Assembly: GCF_045984285.3 (NCBI RefSeq)
Contig: NZ_JBJQIK030000003.1
Coordinates: forward strand, 310,001 to 374,000
Direction of reading: 5' to 3'
DNA length: 64,000 bases
Origin: Rugamonas sp045984285
Lineage (GTDB): Bacteria; Pseudomonadota; Gammaproteobacteria; Burkholderiales; Burkholderiaceae_D
Below the pieces are notes generated by a model. That model was not told the origin of the DNA, made no database searches, and was given only the letters and a program-made list of their open reading frames with translations. The position numbers were made by a program, and so were the translations under genes. This document shows, piece by piece, positions 8,654-17,075 of the stretch (positions are counted from its first letter, which is position 1; the number at the start of each line of letters is the position of its first letter).

Positions 8654-11391
8654 AGCGTGGCCAGCAGGGCGCGCACCTCGTCCTGCCGCTTGAAGTCCTG
8701 TTGTGCCAGCAGCTGCTGGCACTGCTCGCGTGCGCCCTTGCGGTCGCCGGTTTTCGCCAGCGCCTGCGCCAGCCGCAGCCGGATATCCCCGGCGGCAGGC
8801 GCCTGCACGATGGCCTTGCGCAGCAGCGGCAGCGCCTTCGCGGCGTCGCCCTTGAGCAGCAGTACGGCGGCCAGCGTGTCGGCCACGGCCGGATTGGCGG
8901 GCGCCAGCTTGTAAGCGCGTTCGGCATGCGCCTGGGCCCGCTCGTCCTTCAGCTGCACATAGCACCAGGCCAGGTCGTTGAGGGCGATCACATTGTCCGG
9001 ATCGCGCCGCACGATCTCCGCGTACTGCTCGCTCGCTTCACCCACAATGCCTGCCACCAGCAGGGCGCTGGCGAAGTAGGTGCGGGTGGGCAGGTCGGCC
9101 GCGTGCTGGTCCAGCCATTGGCGCATGCCTTTGGTTGCGGCCTCCTTGTCGCCGCTGGCGAACCGGGCGCGGTGCAGGGCAATCGCCATCGGGCCGGATG
9201 GCGCCAGGCCCATGGCATGCTGGTAGCGCTGCACGGCTTCCAGTGCCTTGCCCTGTACCAGCAGCACATCGCCTTCCAGCTTCGCCCCCAGGGCCTCGCT
9301 GCCCGGCCGCTTCTCCAACGACTGCGCCAGCGCCGCAGCCTCGCCGAAGGACTTCTGCTCGATCAGCACGCTGCTCAGCAGGATCGCCGCCTCGCCGTGC
9401 CCGGGTTCTGCGCGCAGGGCCTTGCGCAGCGCTGCCGCCGCCTCCGTCAGCTTGTGCTGGTTCAGGTACAGGGTGGCCATGCGGAAGGAGGCCGTTGCCG
9501 AGTGGCCCGGGAATGCGGCCAGCTTGCTGTAGCTGTCCAGCGCCGACTCCACCTTGCCGTTGTCGGCCTCGGCCTGCGCGAGGAGCGCCAGCGCCTCGGC
9601 GCTGGCCGGATTGGTGGCGTGCAGCTTCTGCGCCAGCGTCAGCGCCTTCAGCTTGTCGCCGGTGCGCAGGTGGTAGTTGGCCAGCAGCACGGCAGGCGGC
9701 ACCGCGTCCGGCTGGGCCTGCACGGCGCGTTCCAGCCACTGCACGGCCACTGCAGGCTTGCCTTCGGCCGTTGCGATGCGGGCGAGCGCCGTCATCAGCG
9801 CGCCGTTGGCCGGATCGCGGCCCAGGGCCGCCTCATAGCGCTTGCGCGCCTGTTCCGGTTTTTTCTCCAGCATGTCGAGCTGGGCCAGGTTGTCGAGGGC
9901 GGGGATATGCAGCGGGTCCAGCGCCAGCGCGCGGGCAAAGCCGGCGCGCGCGCCGTCCAGGTCGCCGCTCGCGAGCAGCACGCCGGCGCGCAGGTTCTGC
10001 AGCATGGCATTGTCGCCGTGGGCGATCATGGCATCCACCGTGGCCAGCGCCTTCGGGAACTCCTTGCCGCGCATCTGCGTCAATACCAGCAGCACCCCGG
10101 CGCGCGATGCGCCGCCATCCGCCGAGCCGGCCTGTTCCAGTTCGGCGATCGCGCGCGGCGTCTCGCCCAGGCCGAGGCGGCTCATGCCGTGCGCCAGGCG
10201 CAGCGAAGGCGATGCAGGCTTGAGCTCGCTGGCTTTCTGGAAGTAGTCGGCCGCCTTGTTGAACTGGCGCTTGCGCATCTGGATCTCGCCCGCCGCCGCC
10301 AGCAGCTCGATATCCTCGGGCGCCGCCTGCAGCAGCTTCTGCACCAGCTGGTCCGCTTCGTCCACCTTATTGTTGCGCAGGACGGCGGCGGTCAGCAGCT
10401 TGCCGGCGTAGACATGGCCAGGATGGGCCTCGATGAATTTGCGCAGATGGCCTTCCGCCGTGGTCAGCGAACCGATGGCCAGGTCCACCGCGCCGGCCAG
10501 CAGCACGCTGGGCATATGGTCGGGCGCGGCCTTGAGCACCTGCTGCAGCTGCTCCTGCGCCGGTTTCAGGCGGCCCTGGCGGAAGTCCAGCAGGCTTTGC
10601 GCGTAATAGACCAGCAGCGAGCCGGACTGGATGGCGCGGGCCAGCGCGATGCGCGCCTTGGCGTCTTCGTAGTTGCCGGCCTGCGTCAGCAGGTTGGCAA
10701 TATCGATATGGGCCTGCACATTGTTCGGGAACTGCTTCAGGATCTCCTCGTAGCTGGCACGGGCGGCGTCCGGCTGGCCTTGCGCGCGCTGCAGGTCGCC
10801 TTTCAGGCGCAATGCGTCCACGTCCTTCGGACTGCGCTGGATCGCCACTTCCAGCAGCTGCAGCGCGCGTTCGGGCTGCTCCTGCGCCAGCGCCACGCGG
10901 GCCAGGCCCAGCTGCGCCTCGGCGCTGCCCGGCTGCAGGGCCAGCGCCGCCTCGAACTGGCGGGCGGCCTCGGCAAAGCTTTTCAACCCCAGCAAGGCGT
11001 GGCCGCGCAGCGACAGCGCGTCGGCATTGCCGCTGTCGGTGGCCAGCTCGTCCAGCACACGCTGGTACTGGCCCTGCAGCAGCATGGCCTTGCCCAGTGG
11101 CATCAGCAGCTCGGCGGGCCGCATGCCCAGGTCCCGGGCACGCCGCAGCTCCTTCTCTGCCGCCAGCACGTCGCCGCTCTCCAGGTAGACTTCGCCCAGC
11201 AGGCGGCGCGCGGCCGCATCCTTGGGCTGCTGCTGGACGGCGTTTTTCAGCTGGATGATGGCGGCGCGGTGGTCGCCCTGGGCGCGGAAGCGGCGCGCAT
11301 CGGCCAGCAGGCTATCGGCAGGCGCCTCGCGGTGGCAGGCGGACAGGGCAAGCAGCAGCGGCAGGGCGGGAAGGATGGTGCGGAAGGACAT
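8650..11391 (-). CDS. prsT: XrtA/PEP-CTERM system TPR-repeat lipoprotein PrsT
   Basis: 913 residues. A lipoprotein signal peptide ends in the lipobox LSAC (Cys19). Almost the whole mature protein is then tetratricopeptide repeats (pairs of helices such as ALSLRGHALLGLKSFAEAARQFEAAL) spanning about residues 25-905. Length, lipid anchor and repeat content match the TPR lipoprotein that accompanies XrtA exopolysaccharide loci. It presumably acts in the periplasm or at the outer membrane as a scaffold for polymer secretion. It is convergent with the flavoenzyme gene, sharing the four bases CTAG. The sequence before ATG 11391 holds a weak GGAGAT-type site. The catalase terminator at 11470-11502 separates it from the gene upstream. 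Confidence 0.88.
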   Translation of the reverse strand: MSFRTILPALPLLLALSACHREAPADSLLADARRFRAQGDHRAAIIQLKNAVQQQPKDAAARRLLGEVYLESGDVLAAEKELRRARDLGMRPAELLMPLGKAMLLQGQYQRVLDELATDSGNADALSLRGHALLGLKSFAEAARQFEAALALQPGSAEAQLGLARVALAQEQPERALQLLEVAIQRSPKDVDALRLKGDLQRAQGQPDAARASYEEILKQFPNNVQAHIDIANLLTQAGNYEDAKARIALARAIQSGSLLVYYAQSLLDFRQGRLKPAQEQLQQVLKAAPDHMPSVLLAGAVDLAIGSLTTAEGHLRKFIEAHPGHVYAGKLLTAAVLRNNKVDEADQLVQKLLQAAPEDIELLAAAGEIQMRKRQFNKAADYFQKASELKPASPSLRLAHGMSRLGLGETPRAIAELEQAGSADGGASRAGVLLVLTQMRGKEFPKALATVDAMIAHGDNAMLQNLRAGVLLASGDLDGARAGFARALALDPLHIPALDNLAQLDMLEKKPEQARKRYEAALGRDPANGALMTALARIATAEGKPAVAVQWLERAVQAQPDAVPPAVLLANYHLRTGDKLKALTLAQKLHATNPASAEALALLAQAEADNGKVESALDSYSKLAAFPGHSATASFRMATLYLNQHKLTEAAAALRKALRAEPGHGEAAILLSSVLIEQKSFGEAAALAQSLEKRPGSEALGAKLEGDVLLVQGKALEAVQRYQHAMGLAPSGPMAIALHRARFASGDKEAATKGMRQWLDQHAADLPTRTYFASALLVAGIVGEASEQYAEIVRRDPDNVIALNDLAWCYVQLKDERAQAHAERAYKLAPANPAVADTLAAVLLLKGDAAKALPLLRKAIVQAPAAGDIRLRLAQALAKTGDRKGAREQCQQLLAQQDFKRQDEVRALLATL

Positions 11392-11469
11392 GGCAATCTC
11401 CGTGGCGGGCGAAACTGCCAGCGTAGGAAAATCACCGGAGGAGGCTGTTGATCGGCCTCAACAGAAGGG

Positions 11470-11502
11470 AAAAAGCCGGTCCGCCGCACAGCGCAGACCG
11501 GC
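11470..11502 (-). terminator. Rho-independent terminator downstream of catalase
   Basis: Minus-strand hairpin with a 10-bp stem (11493-11502 with 11475-11484, one G-U pair) and an 8-nt loop, followed by five T residues. It begins 12 nt after the catalase stop. Confidence 0.85.
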
Positions 11503-11514
11503 AAGCGGGAGACA

Positions 11515-12957
11515 TCAGGCGGACCGGGAAAGGCCTTCGATGGCATGGGCCACGCCGGCGCCATAGGCCGGATCGCAGCGCGTGCAATGTTCGATATGGC
11601 GGGCCTTCACCTGGGCCGAAGCGCCGTGGATGGCGCGCGCCGTGTTCTCGAACAGCACGGCCTGCTGGGCTGGCGTCATCAGCTGGAACAGCAGGCGCGG
11701 CTGGGTGAAGTAGTCATCGTCGGTCCGATGGTTCCAGTGATCCGCCGCGCCTTCCAGCGCCAGCGGCGGCTCGCGGAAGTCCGGCTGCTCCTGCCACTCG
11801 CCATGGCTGTTCGGCTCGTATGGCGTGGCGCCGCCCATATTGCCGTCCACCCGCATCTGGCCGTCGCGGTGATAGCTGTGCACCGGGCACCTCGGCGCAT
11901 TCACCGGAATGTGCGCGTGGTTCACGCCGAGCCGGTAGCGCTGCGCGTCGCCATAGGAGAACAGGCGGCCCTGCAGCATCTTGTCCGGCGAGAAGCCGAT
12001 GCCGGGCACCACATTGGCCGGATTGAAGGCGGCCTGTTCCACTTCGGCGAAATGGTTGTCCGGATTGCGGTTCAGCTCCAGCACGCCCACTTCGATCAGC
12101 GGATAGTCCTTGTGCAGCCAGACCTTGGTCAGGTCGAAGGGATTGTAGGGGCAGGCGGCCGCTTCCTTCTCGGGCATGACCTGCACATACAGCGTCCAGC
12201 GCGGGAAATCCTTGTTCTCGATGCTGTCGTAGAGGTCGCGCAGATGCGTCTCGCGGTCGCGTCCGATCTGTTCGCCGGCCTCGGCATCGCTCCAGTTCTG
12301 GATGCCCTGCTGGGTCTTCAGCGTAAACTTGACCCAGAAGCGCTCATTGCCCGCGTTCAGGAAGCTGAAGGTATGGCTGCCGAAGCCGTGCATGTGGCGG
12401 TAGCTCTTCGGAATGCCGCGGTCGCTCATCACGACGGTAATCTGGTGCAAGGCTTCCGGCAGCGAGGTCCAGAAATCCCAGTTGCTGTCTGCGCTGCGCA
12501 GGCCGCTGCGCGGGTCGCGCTTGATGGCATGGTTCAGGTCCGGGAATTTCAGCGGATCGCGCAGGAAGAACACCGGCGTGTTATTGCCCACCAGGTCCCA
12601 GTTGCCTTCCTCCGTATAGAACTTCATGGCGAAGCCGCGGATATCGCGCTCCGCATCCGCCGCGCCGCGTTCGCCCGCCACCGTGGAAAAGCGCACGAAC
12701 AGGCTGGTCTGCTTGCCGATGGCGGAGAAGATCTTCGCCTTCGTATAGCGGGTGATATCGTGCGTCACGGTGAAGGTGCCGTAAGCGCCGGCGCCCTTGG
12801 CATGCATGCGGCGCTCGGGAATCACTTCGCGGTCGAAATGGGCCAGCTTCTCCAGGAACCAGACGTCCTGCAACAGGGCCGGGCCGCGCGGACCAGCGGT
12901 GGCCGTGTTCTGGTTGTCCGGTACCGGCGCGCCGGCCGCGGTGGTGAGCTTGTTCAT
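11515..12957 (-). CDS. Monofunctional haem catalase, small-subunit type
   Basis: 480 residues, the usual length for clade 3 (small-subunit) catalases that dismutate hydrogen peroxide in the cytoplasm. The distal His is His52 in RRMHAKGAGAYG. The distal Asn is Asn125 in DLVGNNTPVFF. The proximal haem Tyr is in RLFSYGDAQRYRLG (about residue 340). The conserved NHAHIPVNAPRCPVHSYHRDG segment of small-subunit enzymes follows. No signal peptide is present. The start lies three bases after the stop of a LuxR-type regulator on the same strand, so the two are probably co-transcribed. No OxyR site is obvious. A strong terminator follows. Confidence 0.93.
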   Translation of the reverse strand: MNKLTTAAGAPVPDNQNTATAGPRGPALLQDVWFLEKLAHFDREVIPERRMHAKGAGAYGTFTVTHDITRYTKAKIFSAIGKQTSLFVRFSTVAGERGAADAERDIRGFAMKFYTEEGNWDLVGNNTPVFFLRDPLKFPDLNHAIKRDPRSGLRSADSNWDFWTSLPEALHQITVVMSDRGIPKSYRHMHGFGSHTFSFLNAGNERFWVKFTLKTQQGIQNWSDAEAGEQIGRDRETHLRDLYDSIENKDFPRWTLYVQVMPEKEAAACPYNPFDLTKVWLHKDYPLIEVGVLELNRNPDNHFAEVEQAAFNPANVVPGIGFSPDKMLQGRLFSYGDAQRYRLGVNHAHIPVNAPRCPVHSYHRDGQMRVDGNMGGATPYEPNSHGEWQEQPDFREPPLALEGAADHWNHRTDDDYFTQPRLLFQLMTPAQQAVLFENTARAIHGASAQVKARHIEHCTRCDPAYGAGVAHAIEGLSRSA

Positions 12958-12960
12958 GGC

Positions 12961-13611
12961 TTATTGCAGCGCGTTGCTGTGGAAGGCGGGGCGGTTGTGC
13001 AGGGCGCCGCTGATGCGCTGCCCGGGGCCGATCAGGCCGCGCTGGGTGGCCACCACGACGGCATGGGTGCGTGCCGTGGCATCCAGCTTGCTCATCAGGC
13101 CTTTGACGTGGGTCTTGACGGTGCCGACCCCAATGCCCAGCTCGCGCGCAATCGACTTGTTGCAGCAGCCTTTGGCCAGCAGCTGCAGCACATCCGTTTC
13201 GCGGCCGGTCAGGGTTTCGCGGCTCAGGCTGTCGGCCACGCAGCGGGTCACGGACTCGCTCAGGTAGCGCATGCCCTGCATCAGCGAACGCACGGCCTTC
13301 ACCAGCTCTTCGGGCTGGCAGTTCTGCAGCAGGTAGCCATGCACGCCGCTGTCCATCGCCATCCGCACTTCCCATTCCTTGTCGAGCTGGGTGACGATCA
13401 GTACCCGGGGCGCCGGGCCGAAGCGGTCCTGCGGGCCCTGGCGCGCGGCGGCGATGCCGGCCTCGTAGTCGGCCACGATGACCTGGGCGCCGTGCTGGCC
13501 GGCGCCGGTGCTGATCTGGAACTCCGCCGCTTCGGCGAGGATGGTGCGCAGACCGGCCGTCATCACGGCGTCCGCATGCATGATATGGACCCTGGCTTGA
13601 CTCGCTTGCAT
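12961..13611 (-). CDS. LuxR/NarL-type regulator with degenerate receiver domain
   Basis: 216 residues from ATG 13611, chosen because AGGAG lies eight bases before it; the frame stays open 24 codons further up without a good site. Residues 5-115 look like a receiver domain, with a possible phosphoacceptor Asp48 in VIVADYEAG. The conserved Lys of the GYLLK motif is replaced by Gln96 (GYLLQN), so phospho-signalling may be weak or absent. Residues 132-195 are a LuxR-type helix-turn-helix (LTGRETDVLQLLAKG, NKSIARELGIGVGTVKTHVK). It is followed three bases later by catalase, so it may control peroxide defence or simply share the transcript. No kinase gene is adjacent. Confidence 0.8.
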   Translation of the reverse strand: MQASQARVHIMHADAVMTAGLRTILAEAAEFQISTGAGQHGAQVIVADYEAGIAAARQGPQDRFGPAPRVLIVTQLDKEWEVRMAMDSGVHGYLLQNCQPEELVKAVRSLMQGMRYLSESVTRCVADSLSRETLTGRETDVLQLLAKGCCNKSIARELGIGVGTVKTHVKGLMSKLDATARTHAVVVATQRGLIGPGQRISGALHNRPAFHSNALQ

Positions 13612-13730
13612 GATTGAATCTCCTGAATGTTCGGCAGCAGCGGGGATGCTGTTGCTTCTCACACATTCATGATGGATGGGCAAGTGAGGGTTATCAAGTT
13701 AAGCGATGTTAATTCCGGTAAACGAGGCTG

Positions 13731-14636
13731 CTAACGCTCCCAGGGCGGCACATCCTTGAAGGCGTCGGCGAGGAAATCGATCATCACGCGCACCCTGGCG
13801 CTGAGGTGGCGCCGGCTGGGGTAGACGGCCAGCACGTCGATGTCCGGCAGGCTCCAGCCCGGCATCAGCCGCACCAGGCGGCCGGCACGCAGGTCTTCCC
13901 CTACCAGGAAGGTCGGCTGCCAGATGACGCCCATGCCGGCCAGGGCGGCGGCGCGCGCGGTGTCGCCGTTATTGGTCTGCATCACGGCCTGTACCTTGAC
14001 GTGCTGTGGTTTTCCAGCCGCATCCAGGAATGGCCATTCGTCGGCCATGCCGTTATTGGCATACACGATGCATCGGTGCCGCGCCAGGTCGGCGGGCGCA
14101 AGCGGCGTGCCGTGGCGGCGCAGGTAGTCCGGCGCCGCGCACACCACATTGCGGGCCGCGCCAAGCTTGCGCGCCACATTGCCGGCCGCGCCGGCGCGCG
14201 AGATGCGGATCGCCATGTCGAAGCCTTCTTCGACGATATCGACCACGCGGTCCACCAGGGAAATCTCCAGCTTGACGTCCGGATAGCGCTGCGCGAACTG
14301 CGGCCATAGCGGCGCCAGGTGCAGCACGCCGAAGCTGAGCGGGGCATTGATGCGCAGTGTGCCGTGCGGCTGCAGCGCGGCCGAGGACACGATGGCCTCC
14401 GCCTCCTGCACGTCCTCCAGGATGCTGCGGGCGCGCTCGAACAGCGCTTCGCCGCTGGGGGTGAGCGACATCTTGCGCGAGCTGCGGTTCAGCAGGCGCG
14501 TGTTGAGATGCGCCTCAAGGTCGCTGATGTAGCGGGTAACGTTGGCGGGGGAGGTGTCCAGCGCTTCGGCGGCGCGCGCAAAGCCTTCCTTGCGCACCAC
14601 CTCGACGAAGACCTCCAGGGCTCGCAGGCGGTCCAT
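13731..14636 (-). CDS. LysR-family transcriptional regulator
   Basis: 301 residues, typical length. An N-terminal winged helix-turn-helix occupies residues 1-60 (MDRLRALEVFVEVVRKEGFA..., LDTSPANVTRYISDLE). A linker helix and a LysR substrate-binding domain (about 88-295) follow, including GTLRINAPLSFGVLHLAPL. It belongs to the large AaeR/DsdC-like group whose inducers are usually small aromatic or organic acids. The neighbours, a small lipoprotein upstream on the same strand (18 nt) and the LuxR gene downstream, do not reveal a target. LysR proteins often regulate a divergent gene, but none is directly divergent here. Confidence 0.9.
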   Translation of the reverse strand: MDRLRALEVFVEVVRKEGFARAAEALDTSPANVTRYISDLEAHLNTRLLNRSSRKMSLTPSGEALFERARSILEDVQEAEAIVSSAALQPHGTLRINAPLSFGVLHLAPLWPQFAQRYPDVKLEISLVDRVVDIVEEGFDMAIRISRAGAAGNVARKLGAARNVVCAAPDYLRRHGTPLAPADLARHRCIVYANNGMADEWPFLDAAGKPQHVKVQAVMQTNNGDTARAAALAGMGVIWQPTFLVGEDLRAGRLVRLMPGWSLPDIDVLAVYPSRRHLSARVRVMIDFLADAFKDVPPWER

Positions 14637-14654
14637 GCGGTGCGGGAGGGGGAT

Positions 14655-15062
14655 TTACTTGGCGGCGTCCTGCGTGCCGCGCATGGAGACCAGCAGCAGG
14701 CCGGATTTTTCGCGCAGGCTGCGCACAGCAGGCTGGCGCACCATCTCGGCCAGCTGGAAAGCGGATTCGGAATCGCCGCCCTTGGCCGCCTCTTCGAACA
14801 GGCGCAGGGCTTCGTCGCGGCGGGTATTCTTGCTCTGGTAGAGCATGCCGAGTTCGCGTTTGGCGACCACGGAACCCTGGTCGGCCCATTCGCGCAGGCG
14901 GCGCTCGGCGGCCGCACCGCCGTTTTCATTCAGTTTCTGGGCCACGGCTTCAATGACGGGGGCCGGCGGCACCGCATCTTCCTTGGCCTGGCAGGCTATC
15001 AAGGCGCCCACCATCACGAGTACCGACGCCACCAGAACGCCGGACTTGTTAAATAATTCCAT
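14655..15062 (-). CDS. Small Sel1/TPR-like lipoprotein
   Basis: 135 residues from ATG 15062, which follows a purine-rich stretch (AAGAAGAAGA). A lipoprotein signal ends in LIAC (Cys24). The mature part has two helical Sel1-like units, such as AERRLREWADQGSVVAKRELGMLYQSKN and RDEALRLFEEAAKGGDSESAFQLAEM, which are protein-interaction repeats. It probably sits in the periplasm or outer membrane. The function is unknown. It precedes the LysR gene by 18 nt on the same strand and may share its transcript. The open frame extends upstream without a plausible start or signal peptide. Confidence 0.7.
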   Translation of the reverse strand: MELFNKSGVLVASVLVMVGALIACQAKEDAVPPAPVIEAVAQKLNENGGAAAERRLREWADQGSVVAKRELGMLYQSKNTRRDEALRLFEEAAKGGDSESAFQLAEMVRQPAVRSLREKSGLLLVSMRGTQDAAK

Positions 15063-15245
15063 ATTCTTCTTCTTTACCTTAGTTAAACCTGCGAACCGCG
15101 GTTCTGCGAATAAACTTGATAACAAGCTAATATTCGCCCTGGCAAGGCATGTACATTTCGTTATTCTATGCAATTCGCATAAAACGCGCCGCACAATTTC
15201 GCTGCGCTGCACGATAAATTGCAAGACGTTGGGATCTTAACATGT

Positions 15246-15273
15246 TGATTTTGCGCCAAACAGGACAAAATCA
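15246..15273. repeat. Perfect 8-bp inverted repeat in the intergenic region
   Basis: TGATTTTG and CAAAATCA are separated by 12 nt in the 255-bp gap between the small lipoprotein gene and the Hpt-like gene. No T-run follows on either strand, so it is more likely an operator than a terminator. Its significance is uncertain. Confidence 0.35.
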
Positions 15274-15317
15274 CACGTGCGGGGTAACAATTGTAACCAT
15301 TCGTTAGAACGGCAGAG

Positions 15318-15716
15318 TCAGCGCCGGCTGGACCTTCCCGCATGCTGGTCGAGCCAAGCCCCGGCCTGCTCCAGCACCTGTTCCAGCTCCATTTCGACAC
15401 GGGAAAACAACAGCGGTATTTCCAGCACCTCGCTGCCGCTGAGGGTGAGCTCCAGGGACATGCAGGCGGCCGCCAGGCGCTGGGCGCCGAAGGGGCTGAG
15501 GCTGTGGCGCAGCTGCTGCACCAGGTGCCGCGCCTCGCCCAGGCGGCCTTCATGCACGGCGGCGGCGGCGGCATTGAGCGGTTCCACGCCGGGGCTGATG
15601 CCGTCCCGCACCATTTTGATGGTGCGCCCCAGCGCCTGCTCATCATTTCCCAGTTCTTCCAGCAGGGCGTCGGCGCTGAAAACGGCCTCCTGCGGCGAAT
15701 GCGCATACGCGGTCAT
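15318..15716 (-). CDS. Hpt-like helical protein
   Basis: 132 residues, almost all helical. The segment ARHLVQQLRHSLSPFGAQRLAAACMSLE resembles the phosphotransfer motif of Hpt domains, with His71 as the candidate phospho-site. The usual H-x-LKG-x-A-x-x-LGA spacing is shortened by about three residues, so function in phosphorelay is not assured. It lies nine bases after the DUF900 hydrolase on the same strand and is probably co-transcribed with it. No kinase or response regulator is adjacent. It could instead be an unrelated four-helix bundle. Confidence 0.55.
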   Translation of the reverse strand: MTAYAHSPQEAVFSADALLEELGNDEQALGRTIKMVRDGISPGVEPLNAAAAAVHEGRLGEARHLVQQLRHSLSPFGAQRLAAACMSLELTLSGSEVLEIPLLFSRVEMELEQVLEQAGAWLDQHAGRSSRR

Positions 15717-15725
15717 GGCGGGCTC

Positions 15726-17015
15726 CTATTCATTGAATGCCCAATAGCGGCCCTGGGGGCCGTCGACTGCGTGCAGGCCGAAGCGCTGGGCGGCGCGGGT
15801 GTGCTGGCTGATCAGGTAGAACATGTCGGACAGGGCGCTGCGCCCCGTGGCGTAGTAGGAGTGGCCGATGAAACTGGTGTCTACCGTGCTGGCGTCGATG
15901 GTTTCGATGCCGGGCACCACCACCAGGCCGTCGCCGCTGTCGCCGGCGCGCGGGTAGCCGTGCATGCGCTGCGACATTTCCAGTGCTTCGTCATCGGAGG
16001 AGGCGTACAGGGTGGCCGGGGTGCCCGCCCGGGTCAGGGCCGGCGCGATATCGCGCCGGAACACATCGGCATCGATATCGGGCGCGGTCAGGATGATTTC
16101 GCGCAGCCGTTTCGCCAGCTCGGGGCGGCTGGCAATCACGCTGGCCGCCGCCCGGCTCATGGCGCGGTTGCCCATGCTGTGCGCCAGCAGGTAGACGTCT
16201 TCCGCCTCCGTTTTTTCCAGCACATCGGCCAGGAACTCGCTCAGCCTGGCCTGGCTCCATTCGATATTGCTTTCATCCGCCATATAGCCGGACAGCTTGC
16301 CCTGTGAAGGCCAGCTGTAGAACAATGGCGCGCCCTGGAAACCGAGGTCGTAGGCCAGCTGGCCGGTGCGGCGGGCGGCGTCCTCGAAGCTCACGCGATA
16401 GCCGTGCACAAAGACCAGCGCACTGCGCCTGGCCGATTTGGCGATGGCGCCGGCGAGGGCGGAAAAATAGCTGTCACGCTCCTGCAGCGTGGTCTGCATC
16501 AGCACCACATGCCGGTCCGGATTATCGCGGAATTCCAGGCGCAGCAGCGAAGGGGATTCCAGCTCGCCCATGCGGTGCTCGCGCGGAATGCTGACCTGGC
16601 AGCTGCCATAGCTGAGCGGTCCGCGTCCCGTACCGAACTGGCGCGCAGGGTGGCGGTCGCCGGTCTGCTGGCGGTCGGTGGCGAACCAGACCTCCATCAC
16701 GGCGTGGTTGGCGCCGGGCGCCATGGCGGCCTGGGCGGCCAGGGTGTCGATCTGGCTGGAGCGGCGTTTCTCTACTTCATCGATGAGATTGCGGGCTGCG
16801 GCCCGCAGGTAGCGGTCGCCGGCCAGGCCTGCGCTGGCCAGTGCATCGGACAGGGCAAAACGGCGCGAGACCGAACCGGGATCCTGCTCCAGGTCGGCAA
16901 TTGCTTCTTCCACGGCCGGCGCGCGCGCCGCCAGCCGCGATTTGAGCATCTGGTATGCAGCGCTTTTGGCGCCTTCCGAAATTGCTGCGGTCAGTGCAGA
17001 GGTAATGACATCCAT
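15726..17015 (-). CDS. DUF900-type alpha/beta hydrolase
   Basis: 429 residues. The N-terminal part (about 1-100) is helical and may be a lipid- or protein-binding region. The rest is an alpha/beta hydrolase of the DUF900 group: VWFATDR (about 109), ALVFVHGYRVSFEDAARR (about 199-216, oxyanion region), FYSWPSQG, and the nucleophile elbow LAHSMGNRAM with Ser280. Later Asp and His (APDIDAD near 315, FIGHSYY near 390) are plausible triad partners. No signal peptide is seen. The substrate is unknown; relatives are described as esterase- or lipase-like. It is followed nine bases later by the Hpt-like gene. Confidence 0.8.
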   Translation of the reverse strand: MDVITSALTAAISEGAKSAAYQMLKSRLAARAPAVEEAIADLEQDPGSVSRRFALSDALASAGLAGDRYLRAAARNLIDEVEKRRSSQIDTLAAQAAMAPGANHAVMEVWFATDRQQTGDRHPARQFGTGRGPLSYGSCQVSIPREHRMGELESPSLLRLEFRDNPDRHVVLMQTTLQERDSYFSALAGAIAKSARRSALVFVHGYRVSFEDAARRTGQLAYDLGFQGAPLFYSWPSQGKLSGYMADESNIEWSQARLSEFLADVLEKTEAEDVYLLAHSMGNRAMSRAAASVIASRPELAKRLREIILTAPDIDADVFRRDIAPALTRAGTPATLYASSDDEALEMSQRMHGYPRAGDSGDGLVVVPGIETIDASTVDTSFIGHSYYATGRSALSDMFYLISQHTRAAQRFGLHAVDGPQGRYWAFNE

Positions 17016-17075
17016 GCGGGCTCACTCCGGGCTGCGGTTTGACGTATCTCACCACAGCCACCGTTGCAAGTCCAG

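Noticed and set aside
8701..11451. Long open frame on the plus strand (916 codons) opposite prsT
   Set aside because: It is antisense to a complete TPR lipoprotein with a clear lipobox. Its product is Gln/Arg/His/Ala-rich with no domain, typical of a high-GC shadow frame.
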